A stretch of DNA of 64,000 nt from Paraburkholderia haematera (lineage in GTDB: Bacteria; Pseudomonadota; Gammaproteobacteria; Burkholderiales; Burkholderiaceae), in NCBI RefSeq assembly GCF_905220975.1, contig NZ_CAJNBK010000001.1:1-64000 (forward strand), in the 5' to 3' direction. The position numbers were made by a program, and so were the translations under genes. Positions 48,173-57,675 of the stretch are shown piece after piece. The notes beneath the pieces were generated by a model. That model did no database searches. It was not told the DNA's origin and saw nothing but the letters and a program-made list of their open reading frames with translations. Each line of letters starts with the position of its first letter. Position 1 is the first letter of the stretch.

Positions 48173-49180
48173 ATGACTGACGTTACCGCGAACCTCGCAG
48201 CTTCTCCCGCCCCCGACGCCGTGCCGGCTACCGCCGCTGCCTACGACGCTACCGCGAAACAGAAAGCACAAGCCAAAACCGCCCGTATTCCGATCAAGAT
48301 CGTCCCGATCGAAAAGCTGAAAAAGCCTGACTGGATCCGTGTCAAAGCGGCCACCGGCAATTCGCGCTTCTACGAAATCAAGCAGATTCTGCGTGAGCAC
48401 AACCTGCACACGGTCTGTGAAGAAGCGAGCTGCCCGAATATCGGCGAATGCTTCGGCAAGGGCACCGCGACGTTCATGATCATGGGCGACAAGTGCACGC
48501 GCCGCTGCCCGTTCTGCGACGTTGGCCACGGCCGCCCCGATCCGCTCGACGTGGATGAGCCGGGCAATCTGGCTCGCACCATCGCCGCGCTGAAGTTGAA
48601 GTACGTGGTGATCACGAGCGTGGACCGTGATGATCTGCGCGACGGTGGCGCGGCTCACTTCGTGGAATGCATTCGCCAGACGCGCGAACTGTCGCCGGAA
48701 ACGCGCATCGAAATTCTGACGCCGGACTTCCGCGGCCGCCTGGACCGTGCGATCGGCATTCTGAACGCCGCACCGCCCGACGTGATGAACCACAACCTCG
48801 AAACGGTACCGCGTTTGTACAAGGAAGCGCGCCCGGGTTCGGACTACGCGCATTCGCTGAAGCTGCTGAAGGACTTCAAGGCGCTGCATCCGGACGTCGC
48901 GACCAAGTCGGGCCTGATGGTTGGCCTTGGCGAAACCGAAGAAGAGATCCTGCAGGTGATGCGCGATCTGCGCGAGCACAATGTGGACATGCTGACGATC
49001 GGCCAGTATTTGCAGCCTTCGGAGCACCATCTGCCGGTGCGCTCGTATGTGCATCCGGACACGTTCAAGATGTACGAAGAAGAAGCGTACAAGATGGGCT
49101 TCACGCACGCAGCCGTGGGCGCTATGGTTCGCTCGAGCTACCACGCCGATCTGCAGGCGCATGGAGCTGGAGTGGTCTGA
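48173..49180 (+). CDS. lipA: Lipoyl synthase
   Basis: 335 residues. Radical SAM enzyme with both iron-sulfur clusters: auxiliary Cys82, Cys87, Cys93 ([12 protein letters not shown]) and radical SAM Cys108, Cys112, Cys115 (CTRRCPFC), plus the C-terminal RSSYHA that supplies the serine ligand. Inserts two sulfurs into octanoyl groups. N-terminal ~35 residues are Ala-rich extra. Ends in a strong terminator. Confidence 0.97.
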   Translation: MTDVTANLAASPAPDAVPATAAAYDATAKQKAQAKTARIPIKIVPIEKLKKPDWIRVKAATGNSRFYEIKQILREHNLHTVCEEASCPNIGECFGKGTATFMIMGDKCTRRCPFCDVGHGRPDPLDVDEPGNLARTIAALKLKYVVITSVDRDDLRDGGAAHFVECIRQTRELSPETRIEILTPDFRGRLDRAIGILNAAPPDVMNHNLETVPRLYKEARPGSDYAHSLKLLKDFKALHPDVATKSGLMVGLGETEEEILQVMRDLREHNVDMLTIGQYLQPSEHHLPVRSYVHPDTFKMYEEEAYKMGFTHAAVGAMVRSSYHADLQAHGAGVV

Positions 49181-49211
49181 ACGGTTGAGTGTGTAGTTAG
49201 TTTGAAAATGC

Positions 49212-49244
49212 AAAGCCCGCACGTGTTGCGGGCTTTGTTTTTTT
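49212..49244 (+). terminator. Rho-independent terminator of lipBA
   Basis: AAAGCCCGCA (49212-49221) and TGCGGGCTTT (49227-49236) with a 5-base loop, followed by GTTTTTTT. Confidence 0.92.
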
Positions 49245-49296
49245 GGCGCGGGAGCGGGTGGCTCAGCAATTCCGCCCGGCGATCTGCCTGCTTTGC

Positions 49297-49431
49297 TTAG
49301 CGGTAGTAACGTGCGAGCAGACTGCAGGTAACCGATATCATTCCGCCGATGATCGTGAACGGGTAGAGAAAGAGGATGAAACGATTGCGAAATGCGCGGT
49401 CTTCGATGAGACGGTCGATCAAATTGGGCAT
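49297..49431 (-). CDS. Small membrane protein, 44 residues
   Basis: ATG 49431 with a near-perfect AAGGAGATCC ribosome binding site three bases before it; stop TAA at 49297. Sequence begins MPNLIDRLIEDRAFRNRF, then a hydrophobic helix (FILFLYPFTIIGGMISVTCS) and ends LLARYYR. One membrane segment, basic tail inside. I do not recognise a family. It follows the membrane-protein gene at 49486 by 54 bases on the same strand. Confidence 0.6.
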   Translation of the reverse strand: MPNLIDRLIEDRAFRNRFILFLYPFTIIGGMISVTCSLLARYYR

Positions 49432-49485
49432 GCTGGATCTCCTTGAGGCCAGGATGAAAAGTATAGCTCAGCGCATCTAAATTAG

Positions 49486-49932
49486 TTAGGTAAACGAATA
49501 ATGAGATGCGGAGAAGGAGACTGCGACGACAACGGTTGCGAGCAGCGAAAACCACATCAACCATCCATCACGCTCCCGCTCTCTCGCGTGACGTGCCGGA
49601 CGAGTCGCTGCATCGGCCGCGCCCTGGCACACCAGTATTGACGCTACAACGATGATGAGCACGTGCCAGAGAAGCGCGGCCAACATGAGCGCTAATGTGC
49701 TGCGCGTCGGCGCTGCGCTCAAAGCACAACCAATCTCGTAGCATGCACTCGCACACATCGAAATGACGACCCAGAAGAGCTGGCCATCCTGAATGGATCG
49801 CCGCGCAATGCCTTGCGCCACGTGCCGGTAGCAGCGCGAAAAATTCAATAAGGGAAGTAATGCAACCGGCGCAAAAACAGGCACGCCGACGTTGAAAAAC
49901 AACCAGCTCAAGCGGCTAAGATAATCGACCAT
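49486..49932 (-). CDS. Membrane protein, four predicted helices
   Basis: 148 residues from ATG 49932 (an in-frame ATG at 49965 would give 159). Hydrophobic stretches WLFFNVGVPVFAPVALLPLL, LFWVVISMCASACYEIG, LALMLAALLWHVLIIVVASI and WLMWFSLLATVVVAVSF are separated by short basic loops, with a charged RPARHARERERDG piece before the last. No family recognised. Forms a pair with the 44-residue membrane protein downstream. Ribosome binding sites at both starts are weak, so the start is uncertain. Confidence 0.6.
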   Translation of the reverse strand: MVDYLSRLSWLFFNVGVPVFAPVALLPLLNFSRCYRHVAQGIARRSIQDGQLFWVVISMCASACYEIGCALSAAPTRSTLALMLAALLWHVLIIVVASILVCQGAADAATRPARHARERERDGWLMWFSLLATVVVAVSFSASHYSFT

Positions 49933-50206
49933 AGGAATGCGAATTGAAGGCAACCCGCTGATCATGCCGCTACCGCGGAAGCACCACAATCCGCCGAACG
50001 GCCAGCTTGCGCTAAGGCGTCCCAAGCCGTCATCATCCGCTTGAGCCGCATCACAAACATCGAAATCGGCGGCCCTATCCAACCGAACGTGAAAAGCAAT
50101 GCTCGAACAGCGTCATTAGCAATCGCGGATTAATTAGAACCGCCCGCGGACAAACTCCCTATAGTCGAAAGCCTCCCAGACAACACGCACTAAAAGGGGC
50201 TTCCCG

Positions 50207-51229
50207 ATGAATCGCTTCCTCCGTCCGCTCGCCGCGTTCGCTACGCTGCTCGCGCTGTCCGCGTCGTTTTCTCCCGCTGCACACGCCGACACCAAAGAAG
50301 TTGTGATCGCGTATCAGGACATGGTCGTGCCATGGCGCTATGCGCAGGCCACCGGCGTTGTCGAGAAAGCCACCGGCTACAAGGTCACCTACCGCAAGCT
50401 CGGCAGCGGCGCCGACGTGATCCGCGCACTGGCTTCCGGCTCGGTGCAACTCGGCGAAGCAGGGTCGAGCCCGATTGCAGCCGGGTTGTCGCAGGGCGTT
50501 GATATCTCGCTGTTCTGGATTCTGGACAACATCAACGATGCCGAAGCACTGGTTGCGCGCGACGGTTCCGGCGTCACGAGCGTCGCCGGTCTGAAGGGTA
50601 AGAAGATCGGTGTGCCGTTCGTCTCCACGTCGCACTTTCACGCGCTGGTCGCGCTGCAGAACGCCAGCGTGAATCCGTCCGACGTGAAGATCGTCAATCT
50701 GCGCCCGCCTGAAGTCGCGGCGGCGTGGGAGCGCGGCGACATCGACGCGACTTACATCTGGGACCCAGTGCTGGCGAAGGTGAAGAAGAACGGCAAAGTG
50801 CTGATCACATCGGGTCAGGTTGCGCAGCAAACCGGCAAGGCGACGTTCGACGGTTTCGTCGTCGACCGTAAGTTCGCCAGTCAGAACGCCGAGTTCGTCG
50901 CGCGTTTTGTGAAGGTGCTGGCCGCAACCGATGCGAGCTACCGCGATCACACGTCCGCGTGGACAGCAACGTCGCCCCAGGTCGAAGCGGTTGCGAAGGA
51001 ATCCGGCGCCACCGCGCAGGAAGTGCCCGCAAGCCTCGCGTTGTATGCGTTCCCGACGCCGGCCCAACAGGCGTCGAACGCGTGGCTTGGCGGCGGTGCG
51101 CAATCCGGCGCGGCTAAATCGCTCGCTGCGACGGCTGCGTTTCTGAAGACGCAAGGCACGATCCAGAACGTGCTGGCCGATTACTCGACCGGCGTCGATC
51201 CGCAGTTCGTGCAGCGCGCGGCGCATTGA
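50207..51229 (+). CDS. tauA: Taurine/sulfonate ABC binding protein
   Basis: 340 residues. Signal peptide to AHA (residue 27), then NMT1/TauA fold: VVIAYQDMVVPWRYAQATG, LGSGADVIRALASGSVQLGEAGSSP, KKIGVPFVSTSHFHALVAL and RPPEVAAAWERGDIDATYIWDPV, all typical for TauA. Binds taurine in the periplasm. AAAGGGGC lies before ATG 50207. First gene of tauABC; tauD is not seen in the window. Confidence 0.93.
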   Translation: MNRFLRPLAAFATLLALSASFSPAAHADTKEVVIAYQDMVVPWRYAQATGVVEKATGYKVTYRKLGSGADVIRALASGSVQLGEAGSSPIAAGLSQGVDISLFWILDNINDAEALVARDGSGVTSVAGLKGKKIGVPFVSTSHFHALVALQNASVNPSDVKIVNLRPPEVAAAWERGDIDATYIWDPVLAKVKKNGKVLITSGQVAQQTGKATFDGFVVDRKFASQNAEFVARFVKVLAATDASYRDHTSAWTATSPQVEAVAKESGATAQEVPASLALYAFPTPAQQASNAWLGGGAQSGAAKSLAATAAFLKTQGTIQNVLADYSTGVDPQFVQRAAH

Positions 51230-51265
51230 CGTTTTGCGCATGCGTATCCATCAGCATCATGAGGC

Positions 51266-52069
51266 ATGGCGATGAGCGGTCTTGAGATACGGCGGCTGCA
51301 CGTCGCTTACGAAGGCGCACGCGGCGCGGCGCCGCACGTCGCGCTCGCCGACGTCGATTTGCGCATCGAACCCGGCGAGTTCGTCGTCGCGCTGGGTGCG
51401 TCCGGTTGCGGCAAAACAACCTTGCTGAACTGCATCGCCGGCTTCATTCAGCCGACGGGAGGCGAGGTGCGGTTGAACGGAGAACCCGTGGCTGGACCCG
51501 GCGCAGACCGAGGGGTCGTGTTTCAGAAGTACGCGCTGATGCCATGGCTCGACGTGCTCGGCAATGTTGCGCTTGGCCTTCGATTTCAGCGTGTGCCGAA
51601 GGCGCAGCGCGAGCGCATCGCGCTGGAGATGCTGGCGTTGGTCGGGCTCGAGAAGCATGCTCGCTCGCGGGTCTATGCGCTGTCGGGCGGCATGCAGCAG
51701 CGCGTGGGCATTGCACGCGCGCTGGCAAGCGATCCGCAAGTGCTGTTGATGGACGAACCGATGGGCGCGCTCGACGCGATGACGCGCGAGTCGATGCAGG
51801 AACTCGTGCTGGACGTCTGGGGCCGCACGCGCAAGACGGTGTTTTTCATTACGCATAGCGTGGAGGAAGCGCTGTTTCTGGCAACGCGCCTCGTCGTGAT
51901 GACGCCGGGGCCGGGCCGTATCGCCGAGAGCTACGACCTGCCATTCGCGCGGCGCTTTCTCGAGACGCGCGACGCGCGCGCGGTCAAGTCGTCACCGGAG
52001 TTTATCGAATGGCGCGAACGGCTGGTGCGCCGGCTGCACGAACGAAATCAGGAAGAGGTACTGTCGTGA
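51266..52069 (+). CDS. tauB: Taurine ABC transporter ATPase
   Basis: 267 residues. Walker [11 protein letters not shown]-loop FQKYALMPW, signature LSGGMQQR, Walker [19 protein letters not shown]-loop THSVEEA; these sequences are those of the nitrate/sulfonate/taurine group. An ATG at 51272 is also possible. The stop overlaps the GTG start of tauC. Confidence 0.93.
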   Translation: MAMSGLEIRRLHVAYEGARGAAPHVALADVDLRIEPGEFVVALGASGCGKTTLLNCIAGFIQPTGGEVRLNGEPVAGPGADRGVVFQKYALMPWLDVLGNVALGLRFQRVPKAQRERIALEMLALVGLEKHARSRVYALSGGMQQRVGIARALASDPQVLLMDEPMGALDAMTRESMQELVLDVWGRTRKTVFFITHSVEEALFLATRLVVMTPGPGRIAESYDLPFARRFLETRDARAVKSSPEFIEWRERLVRRLHERNQEEVLS

Positions 52070-52935
52070 CGGCTTCGCGCGAATCTTTGGGTACGGTGCC
52101 GCTCACCCAGGAAAGCGAGCCGTCGCAACGTAAAGCGCGTCCGGTGAGCGGCTGGCGTTTGCCGGGCGAAGGTTCGACCGCGGCGCTGAGCGCGCTCTCG
52201 GTCACAACGCTCGCGGCGCTATGGTGGTTCGCCACGCATCTGCACTGGCTGCCTCCGCTATTTCTGCCGACGCCCGAGGCTGTCTGGGCCGCGTTTCTGG
52301 ACGCCTGGCACGGACGCATTCAAGGCGGTTTGCCGCTTTCCGAGCATCTGGCATGGAGTGCGCTGCGCGTGTTCGGCGCGTTCGCGCTGGCGGCGGTCAC
52401 GGCGGTGCCGGTTGGGATCTTGATGGGCGTGAGCCGGGTTGCACGCGGCTTGCTCGATCCGCCGCTGGAGTTCTACCGGCCGTTGCCGCCGCTTGCGTAT
52501 CTGCCGCTGGTGGTGATCTGGTTCGGCATCGACGAGACGGCGAAAATCGTCGTGATCTATCTCGCCTGCTTTGCGCCGATTGCGATGGCGGCGCGTGCCG
52601 GTGTGCGCAGCGCGACCATCGAGCAGATTCATGCTGCGTATTCGCTAGGTGGCCGCTTCGCGCAGATCGTGCGCTATGTGGTCCTGCCGGCTGCGTTGCC
52701 TGAGATCTTGACCGGTTTGCGGATCGCCATCGGTTTCGGCTGGACCACCCTCGTTGCCGCCGAGATGGTCGCGGCCACCGCCGGCCTCGGTCAGATGGTG
52801 CTCAACGCGTCGAGCTTTTTGCGTACCGATGTGGTGGTGATGGGCATCGTGCTGATCGGACTGATCGCGTGGCTGTTCGATCTCGGCATGCGTGCGCTGG
52901 AGCGGCGGCTGATGCCGTGGAAGGGGCGTGTGTAG
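52066..52935 (+). CDS. tauC: Taurine ABC transporter permease
   Basis: 289 residues from GTG 52066, which overlaps the tauB stop (GTGA). Six membrane segments and the BPD_transp_1 EAA-type loop ([29 protein letters not shown]). A ~40-residue N-terminal cytosolic part precedes the first helix. Imports taurine with TauA/TauB. Confidence 0.93.
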   Translation: MTASRESLGTVPLTQESEPSQRKARPVSGWRLPGEGSTAALSALSVTTLAALWWFATHLHWLPPLFLPTPEAVWAAFLDAWHGRIQGGLPLSEHLAWSALRVFGAFALAAVTAVPVGILMGVSRVARGLLDPPLEFYRPLPPLAYLPLVVIWFGIDETAKIVVIYLACFAPIAMAARAGVRSATIEQIHAAYSLGGRFAQIVRYVVLPAALPEILTGLRIAIGFGWTTLVAAEMVAATAGLGQMVLNASSFLRTDVVVMGIVLIGLIAWLFDLGMRALERRLMPWKGRV

Positions 52936-52974
52936 CTGGCGGGCCGCGCCAGGCCCGCGCCGGCCCGCGCAGTT

Positions 52975-53658
52975 TCAGGCAAACAGTTCAATCACCGGCC
53001 AGCCGCGTTCCGCGGCTATGGCGCGCAATCGCGCGTCGGGATTGGTCGCGACCGGATGCGTGACGCGCTCGAGCAACGGCACGTCGTTGATCGAATCGCT
53101 ATAGAACCAGCTCTGCGGAAAGTCCTGCAGACGATGGCCGAGCGAAGCCAGCCAGCCCTCGGTGCGCGTGATCTTGCCTTCGCGGAAGGTCGGTACGCCG
53201 ACCGCATTTCCCGTAAAGCGCGCCAAAGGATCGCCGCCTTCGGTGCCGAGATCGATCCCCAACAGATGTTCGAAGCCGAGCGCCTTGCCGATCGGCCTGG
53301 TAATGAACACGTTGGTGGCCGTGACGATGCAGCACAGGTCGCCAGCTTCGATATGGCGCTGCACGAGTTCCCGCGCAGCCGGCAGGATGGCCGGCGCAAT
53401 CACATCCTTCATGAACTGCGCATGCCACACGTCGAGCTGCTCGCGCGAGTGGCGAGCCAGCGGGGCCAACGTGTAGTTCAGGTAGGCCGTCATATCGAGC
53501 GTACCGGCCACGTATTGCCGGTAATACCCGTCGATTTCTTCCGCGTGCTGCGCAGCGCCTTCTATACCCAATCCGGCGATAAAGTGGGCCCACGCCTGAT
53601 CGCTGTCGAGCGGCAGCAGCGTATGGTCCAGGTCGAACAGGGCAAGGTTGCGGCTCAT
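52975..53658 (-). CDS. HAD-IB family phosphatase (SerB-like)
   Basis: 227 residues. HAD motif I LFDLDHTLLP (Asp9 nucleophile, Asp11), motif II VTATN, motif III/IV in YSDSINDVPLLE. The family covers phosphoserine and histidinol-phosphate phosphatases; substrate unknown. ATG 53658, reading GCCGCAACC. Divergent from the Na/Pi cotransporter gene. Confidence 0.9.
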   Translation of the reverse strand: MSRNLALFDLDHTLLPLDSDQAWAHFIAGLGIEGAAQHAEEIDGYYRQYVAGTLDMTAYLNYTLAPLARHSREQLDVWHAQFMKDVIAPAILPAARELVQRHIEAGDLCCIVTATNVFITRPIGKALGFEHLLGIDLGTEGGDPLARFTGNAVGVPTFREGKITRTEGWLASLGHRLQDFPQSWFYSDSINDVPLLERVTHPVATNPDARLRAIAAERGWPVIELFA

Positions 53659-53883
53659 CCAGGGTCCTCGTGATGAAGTGGGCAAACAAGGTAGTTGAGC
53701 GAATCGCATGCCGGGCCATCGGCCGGCACACAGCAATTCACAGCTTTGCGCGAGCGTATATTTAAAAGCACAAAATTACAATAAGGCAGAAATGTGCAAC
53801 ACTACTGTCATAAACGCCCCGGGTGCCAGTTCGTAGGGCATGCGGTTCGGGTCATGGCAGCAGGAACGGAAGCGCAGCGCCTT

Positions 53884-55551
53884 ATGTTGATTCTCCTTAA
53901 CCTTCTGGCTGGTGTGGCGCTCCTCGTGTGGGGATCGCACATCGTACGTACCGGCATCCTGCGCGTGCTCGGCGCCGATCTGCGCAGCGTCCTCGGGCGC
54001 AGTACCAGCAGCCGCTGGCGAGCCTTCCTCTCGGGTGTCGGCGTGACCAGCCTCGTGCAGAGCAGCAATGCAACGGCGGTGATCGTCACGTCGTTCGCTG
54101 CGCAAGGTCTCCTGCCGCTCACTGGCGGCCTCGCGATCATGCTTGGCGCCGACGTCGGCACCGCACTGATGGCGCGGTTGCTGACACTCGATCTGTCATG
54201 GCTGTCGCCGATCCTGATTCTGTCCGGCGTGCCGCTCTTTCTGTCGCGCAAGCAAACCCGCCTCGGTCAGGTTGGCCGTACGCTGATCGGGCTCGGCCTG
54301 ATTCTGCTGGCGCTGCACCTGATCGTCGAAGCCGCCCAGCCGATGATGCAAGGCGCCGGCGTGCGCGTGATGTTCGGCGCGCTAACCGGCGACACTATGC
54401 TTGACGCGCTGGTCGGCGCGGCATTTGCGATGCTGTCCTATTCGAGTCTCGCCGCGGTCCTGCTGACAGCGACGCTCGCCTCGTCCGGCGTGATTTCACT
54501 GAAGGTGGCGCTGTGTCTCGTGATCGGCGCGAATCTCGGCAGCGGCTTGCTGGCGCTAATGGGCACACTCGCGCAGAACACGGCGGCGCGGCGCCTGGCC
54601 TTGGGCAGCCTGGCCTTCAAGCTGGCCGGCGCCTTGCTGATCCTGCCGTTCGCACCGCTGCTTGCACGCGGGCTGCCGGTGCTGATCGCGAATCCACGCG
54701 AAGCGGTAGTCGGTTTTCACGTGATATACAACACGCTGCGTTGCTGCGCATGCCTTTCGCTGATCAATCCGGTGGCGCGCATCTGCACGCGGGTGTTGCC
54801 GGACCGGCCACTGCCCAACGGCGAATTGCGGCCGTTGCATCTGGATGCCGCCGCGCTTCCCACACCCACGCTCGCGCTCGCGCATGCCGCACGCGAGGTG
54901 CTGCGTATCGGCGACATCGTGCGCACCATGCTCGATAACGTCGCGGACCTGATCCATGACAACAGCCTCGAAAAGGCACGCGAAACGGTCCGTATGGACG
55001 ACGACGTGGACCAACTCTACGCCGCGGTCAAAAACTATCTGACGCTGATCTCCCGCGAGCAACTCGACGAAGCCGACAGCCGCCGCTGGACCGACATCAT
55101 CTCGTTGACAATCAACCTGGAGCACGCGGGCGACATCATCGAGCGGATCGTCTGCGATATCGAGGAAAAGAAGATCGCGCACCGGCTGTCGTTTTCGGAG
55201 GAGGGGCTAGGCGAACTGGACGACCTGCAGGCGCGGCTCGTCAGCAATCTGCAGCTTGGCCTGTCGGTGTTTCTGAATAACGATCTGCGTTGCGCCGAGC
55301 GGCTGCTAGCGGAGAAGGAGCGCTTTCGCGATCTGGAGCGCGCGTATTCCTATAAACACCTTGACCGGCTTGCTGGACAAACCTTGCGCAGCATCGAGAC
55401 GAGCGCGTTGCATCTGGATTTGATCAGCGACATGAAGCGGCTCAATTCGCTGTTCTGTTCGACGGCTTATCCGGTGCTCGACGCAGCCGGCGCACTGCGC
55501 GACACGCGCTTGCGCAAGCGCGTGCTCGATACGATGTATGTGAAGGAGTAG
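53884..55551 (+). CDS. Na/Pi cotransporter family protein with PhoU-like domain
   Basis: 555 residues from ATG 53884; ATG 53854 and 53794 are in-frame alternatives without better support. The membrane part (~1-330) holds two inverted repeats with SLVQSSNATAVIVTSF and the second copy SYSSLAAVLLTATLASSG, the signature of the SLC34/YjbB phosphate carriers. A PhoU-like helical cytosolic domain (~370-555) follows. Moves inorganic phosphate. An AT-rich promoter region with TACAAT (53777-53782) lies upstream. Confidence 0.92.
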   Translation: MLILLNLLAGVALLVWGSHIVRTGILRVLGADLRSVLGRSTSSRWRAFLSGVGVTSLVQSSNATAVIVTSFAAQGLLPLTGGLAIMLGADVGTALMARLLTLDLSWLSPILILSGVPLFLSRKQTRLGQVGRTLIGLGLILLALHLIVEAAQPMMQGAGVRVMFGALTGDTMLDALVGAAFAMLSYSSLAAVLLTATLASSGVISLKVALCLVIGANLGSGLLALMGTLAQNTAARRLALGSLAFKLAGALLILPFAPLLARGLPVLIANPREAVVGFHVIYNTLRCCACLSLINPVARICTRVLPDRPLPNGELRPLHLDAAALPTPTLALAHAAREVLRIGDIVRTMLDNVADLIHDNSLEKARETVRMDDDVDQLYAAVKNYLTLISREQLDEADSRRWTDIISLTINLEHAGDIIERIVCDIEEKKIAHRLSFSEEGLGELDDLQARLVSNLQLGLSVFLNNDLRCAERLLAEKERFRDLERAYSYKHLDRLAGQTLRSIETSALHLDLISDMKRLNSLFCSTAYPVLDAAGALRDTRLRKRVLDTMYVKE

Positions 55552-55560
55552 TCCTGGACC

Positions 55561-56331
55561 CTAAGCCAGAACGATCTCTTTCAGCTTCTTTTTGAGCGAC
55601 GCAAAGTCGGCGGCTTCGGCTGCCTTTTTGTTGGTGACCAGCACATCGATCCGGTCGGCCGGACAGTACGAGATCCGGCTGCGCTGACCGATCTTGCTGT
55701 AATCGGCGAGGATCACTACGCGGTCCGCGTTGGCGACCATGGCGCGCGCCACTTCGGTCTCAGCGTGATCGTAGTTGGTCGCGCCATGCCGGTGATCGAT
55801 TCCGACGGGCGAGAGCAAGGCCATGTCCGCACGATAGCGCTGGATATCGAGCACGGTGGTGGCGCCGGTGGTCGCCATGGCGCGATCGCTGATCGAGCCG
55901 CCGAGCAGAATCACTTCGTTGGCCGCTTTCGGTTGATCCACGGCGCCACGCATTTTCAGCGCGACGTCGATGGAATTGGTGACGATCGTCAGGTTCGCCA
56001 GTTTCGCCAGCTCTTCGGCGAGCGCCGCGGTGGTGGTGCCGGCGTCGATGAAAAGCGTCTGCCCGCTCGCGATCAGCCCGGTGGCCGCCTTGGCGATCGC
56101 GGTTTTGGCTTTGACGCGCATGTGGGCGCGCTCGGCGATCGGTGCCTCGTCGGCGGGTTTGATTGCGCCGCCATGCACGCGCTTCAGTTCACCGAGAGCT
56201 TCCAGATCGAGCAGGTCGCGCCGTACGGTTTCGCGCGATACCCCGAGGTCCGCCATGATCCGTTCGGTCGACACGCGTTGAAGCGTGGACAGCAACGCGC
56301 GAATTCTCTGATGACGGTCTTCCTGCCACAT
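55561..56331 (-). CDS. DeoR/GlpR-family regulator
   Basis: 256 residues. N-terminal DeoR helix-turn-helix (RHQRIRALLSTLQRVSTERIM, then LGVSRETVRRDLLDLEALGELKRVHGG family pattern) and a sugar-phosphate isomerase-like sensor domain (IDAGTTTAALAEEL, VLLGG). ATG 56331 has AAGGA twelve bases upstream. Divergent from the ugpQ/ABC genes with 442 bases between that contain repeated TTCGA/CGAA motifs. A sugar- or glycerol-phosphate effector is likely. Confidence 0.9.
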   Translation of the reverse strand: MWQEDRHQRIRALLSTLQRVSTERIMADLGVSRETVRRDLLDLEALGELKRVHGGAIKPADEAPIAERAHMRVKAKTAIAKAATGLIASGQTLFIDAGTTTAALAEELAKLANLTIVTNSIDVALKMRGAVDQPKAANEVILLGGSISDRAMATTGATTVLDIQRYRADMALLSPVGIDHRHGATNYDHAETEVARAMVANADRVVILADYSKIGQRSRISYCPADRIDVLVTNKKAAEAADFASLKKKLKEIVLA

Positions 56332-56773
56332 GCATTTTTCCTTGGATGCGAACGCGCTCACACGGCTCGTTTTTTAATAGTGCCATCGTGGACACGGATG
56401 TGTGTCCGGACGATGTCAAGCGTACTACTTTAGCCGGATTGTGTTGTATTTTTTTGGCAGCTTGCAAGTTTGTGTATTTCATCTTAGCCTTCGCAAATCG
56501 AAGCGCCGTGCCGATTTCGAACGTCAAATGTTCGGAAAGGAATTGGAATATCCGATTTCGAGCATTTTGCGGCGTTTTTTGGCAATTTGCATGATTCATG
56601 TCGTTGCCATTATGGATTCTGGAATCCGCCGCCTGAACCATTCGCTGCTGCATGCGGCGCTGCCTGGAAACCGCACGGTTCGGCATCCTGACAATCAGAT
56701 TGCAGGGCGTCGCGGGTAGCTTGGAACGTGCCGAGAGCATACTTGATCCGCTCAATCAGGAAGGTAACGAGAC
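56332..56773. other. AT-richer control region between deoR-like gene and ugpQ
   Basis: 442 bases with no gene. It contains GGACAC-6 bp-GTGTCC (56390-56407) and the operator-like cluster at 56490-56561. The plus strand near 56755-56773 gives AGGAAGGTAACGAGAC as the ribosome binding site of ugpQ. Confidence 0.5.
56490..56561. promoter_or_regulatory. Cluster of DeoR/GlpR-type operator candidates
   Basis: TTCG-CAAAT-CGAA (56490-56502); TTTCGAAC-7 bp-GTTCGGAAA (56515-56538); and CCGATTTCGA twice (56511-56520 and 56552-56561), 41 bp apart, about four helical turns. Confidence 0.45.
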
Positions 56774-57559
56774 GTGGCAAACGGGATTGATCGCACTTTA
56801 TCCGCAGACTGGCCGTATCCGCGGCTGGTTGCGCATCGTTGCGGCGGCACACTGGCGCCGGAGAACACGCTGGCCGGTTTCGACGCGTGCGTGCGCTACG
56901 GCTACCGCATGGTCGAATTCGACGCCAAGCTCTCCGCCGACAACCAGCTCTTTCTATTGCACGACGACACGCTGGAACGCACGACCAACGGCCATGGCGC
57001 CGCGGCGGAACACACGTGGGACCAACTGGCCGCGCTCGATGCCGGCGTCTGGTTCGGTCCGCAGTTCGCCGGCACGCGCCTGCCGGCGCTCGCCGAGACC
57101 GCCGGGCGCTGCGCGCGGGACGGCATTGCCGCCAACATTGAAATCAAACCCTGCCCGGGTCGCGACGAGATCACCGGGCGTCTCGTCGCAAACGGCGCGC
57201 TGACTTTGTGGCAAGGGCAGACGCCGCCGCTGCTGTCATCGTTCTCGTTCGAGGCGCTCGCCGCGGCGCGCGATGCAGCGCCCTCAGTGCAACGCGGCAT
57301 GCTGTTCGAAGAGGTCCCGGTGGACTGGCTGCGCATCGTGCGGGAACTGGATTGCGTGTCCTTGCACGCGAGCCACCGGCATCTGAGCGAGCCGCTGGTT
57401 GCCGAAATCAAGGCGGCCGGATTGCGCGTGCTGGCCTACACGGTGAACGACGCCGAGCGTGCAAAGCTGCTGGCCCAATGGGGCGTCGACATGATTTGTA
57501 CAGATCGCATCGATAGACTGGACTACGACATGTTTTCGGCGCCGGCGAATCCGGACTGA
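56774..57559 (+). CDS. ugpQ: Glycerophosphodiester phosphodiesterase
   Basis: 261 residues, GTG start. GDPD fold with catalytic His21/Arg22 (VAHRCG), Glu30-Asn31 (PENT), Glu48/Asp50 (VEFDAK) and His63-Asp64 (LLHDD). No signal peptide, so it acts in the cytosol on imported glycerophosphodiesters, giving glycerol 3-phosphate and an alcohol. It begins the ABC operon. Confidence 0.93.
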   Translation: MANGIDRTLSADWPYPRLVAHRCGGTLAPENTLAGFDACVRYGYRMVEFDAKLSADNQLFLLHDDTLERTTNGHGAAAEHTWDQLAALDAGVWFGPQFAGTRLPALAETAGRCARDGIAANIEIKPCPGRDEITGRLVANGALTLWQGQTPPLLSSFSFEALAAARDAAPSVQRGMLFEEVPVDWLRIVRELDCVSLHASHRHLSEPLVAEIKAAGLRVLAYTVNDAERAKLLAQWGVDMICTDRIDRLDYDMFSAPANPD

Positions 57560-57675
57560 ACATGACGCGGGCGCGTGCGTGCGAGCTGGTTCAGACGCGC
57601 GCCCACAGAGCTGGAAGCAGTTAGACACTAGAAATTTTCCAAACGTAGCAATTTCGGCAGAGGATGGGGAAGACT

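Noticed and set aside
48149..49564. 471-codon open frame opposite lipA
   Set aside because: lipA is certain; the opposite frame has random composition and crosses the lipBA terminator.
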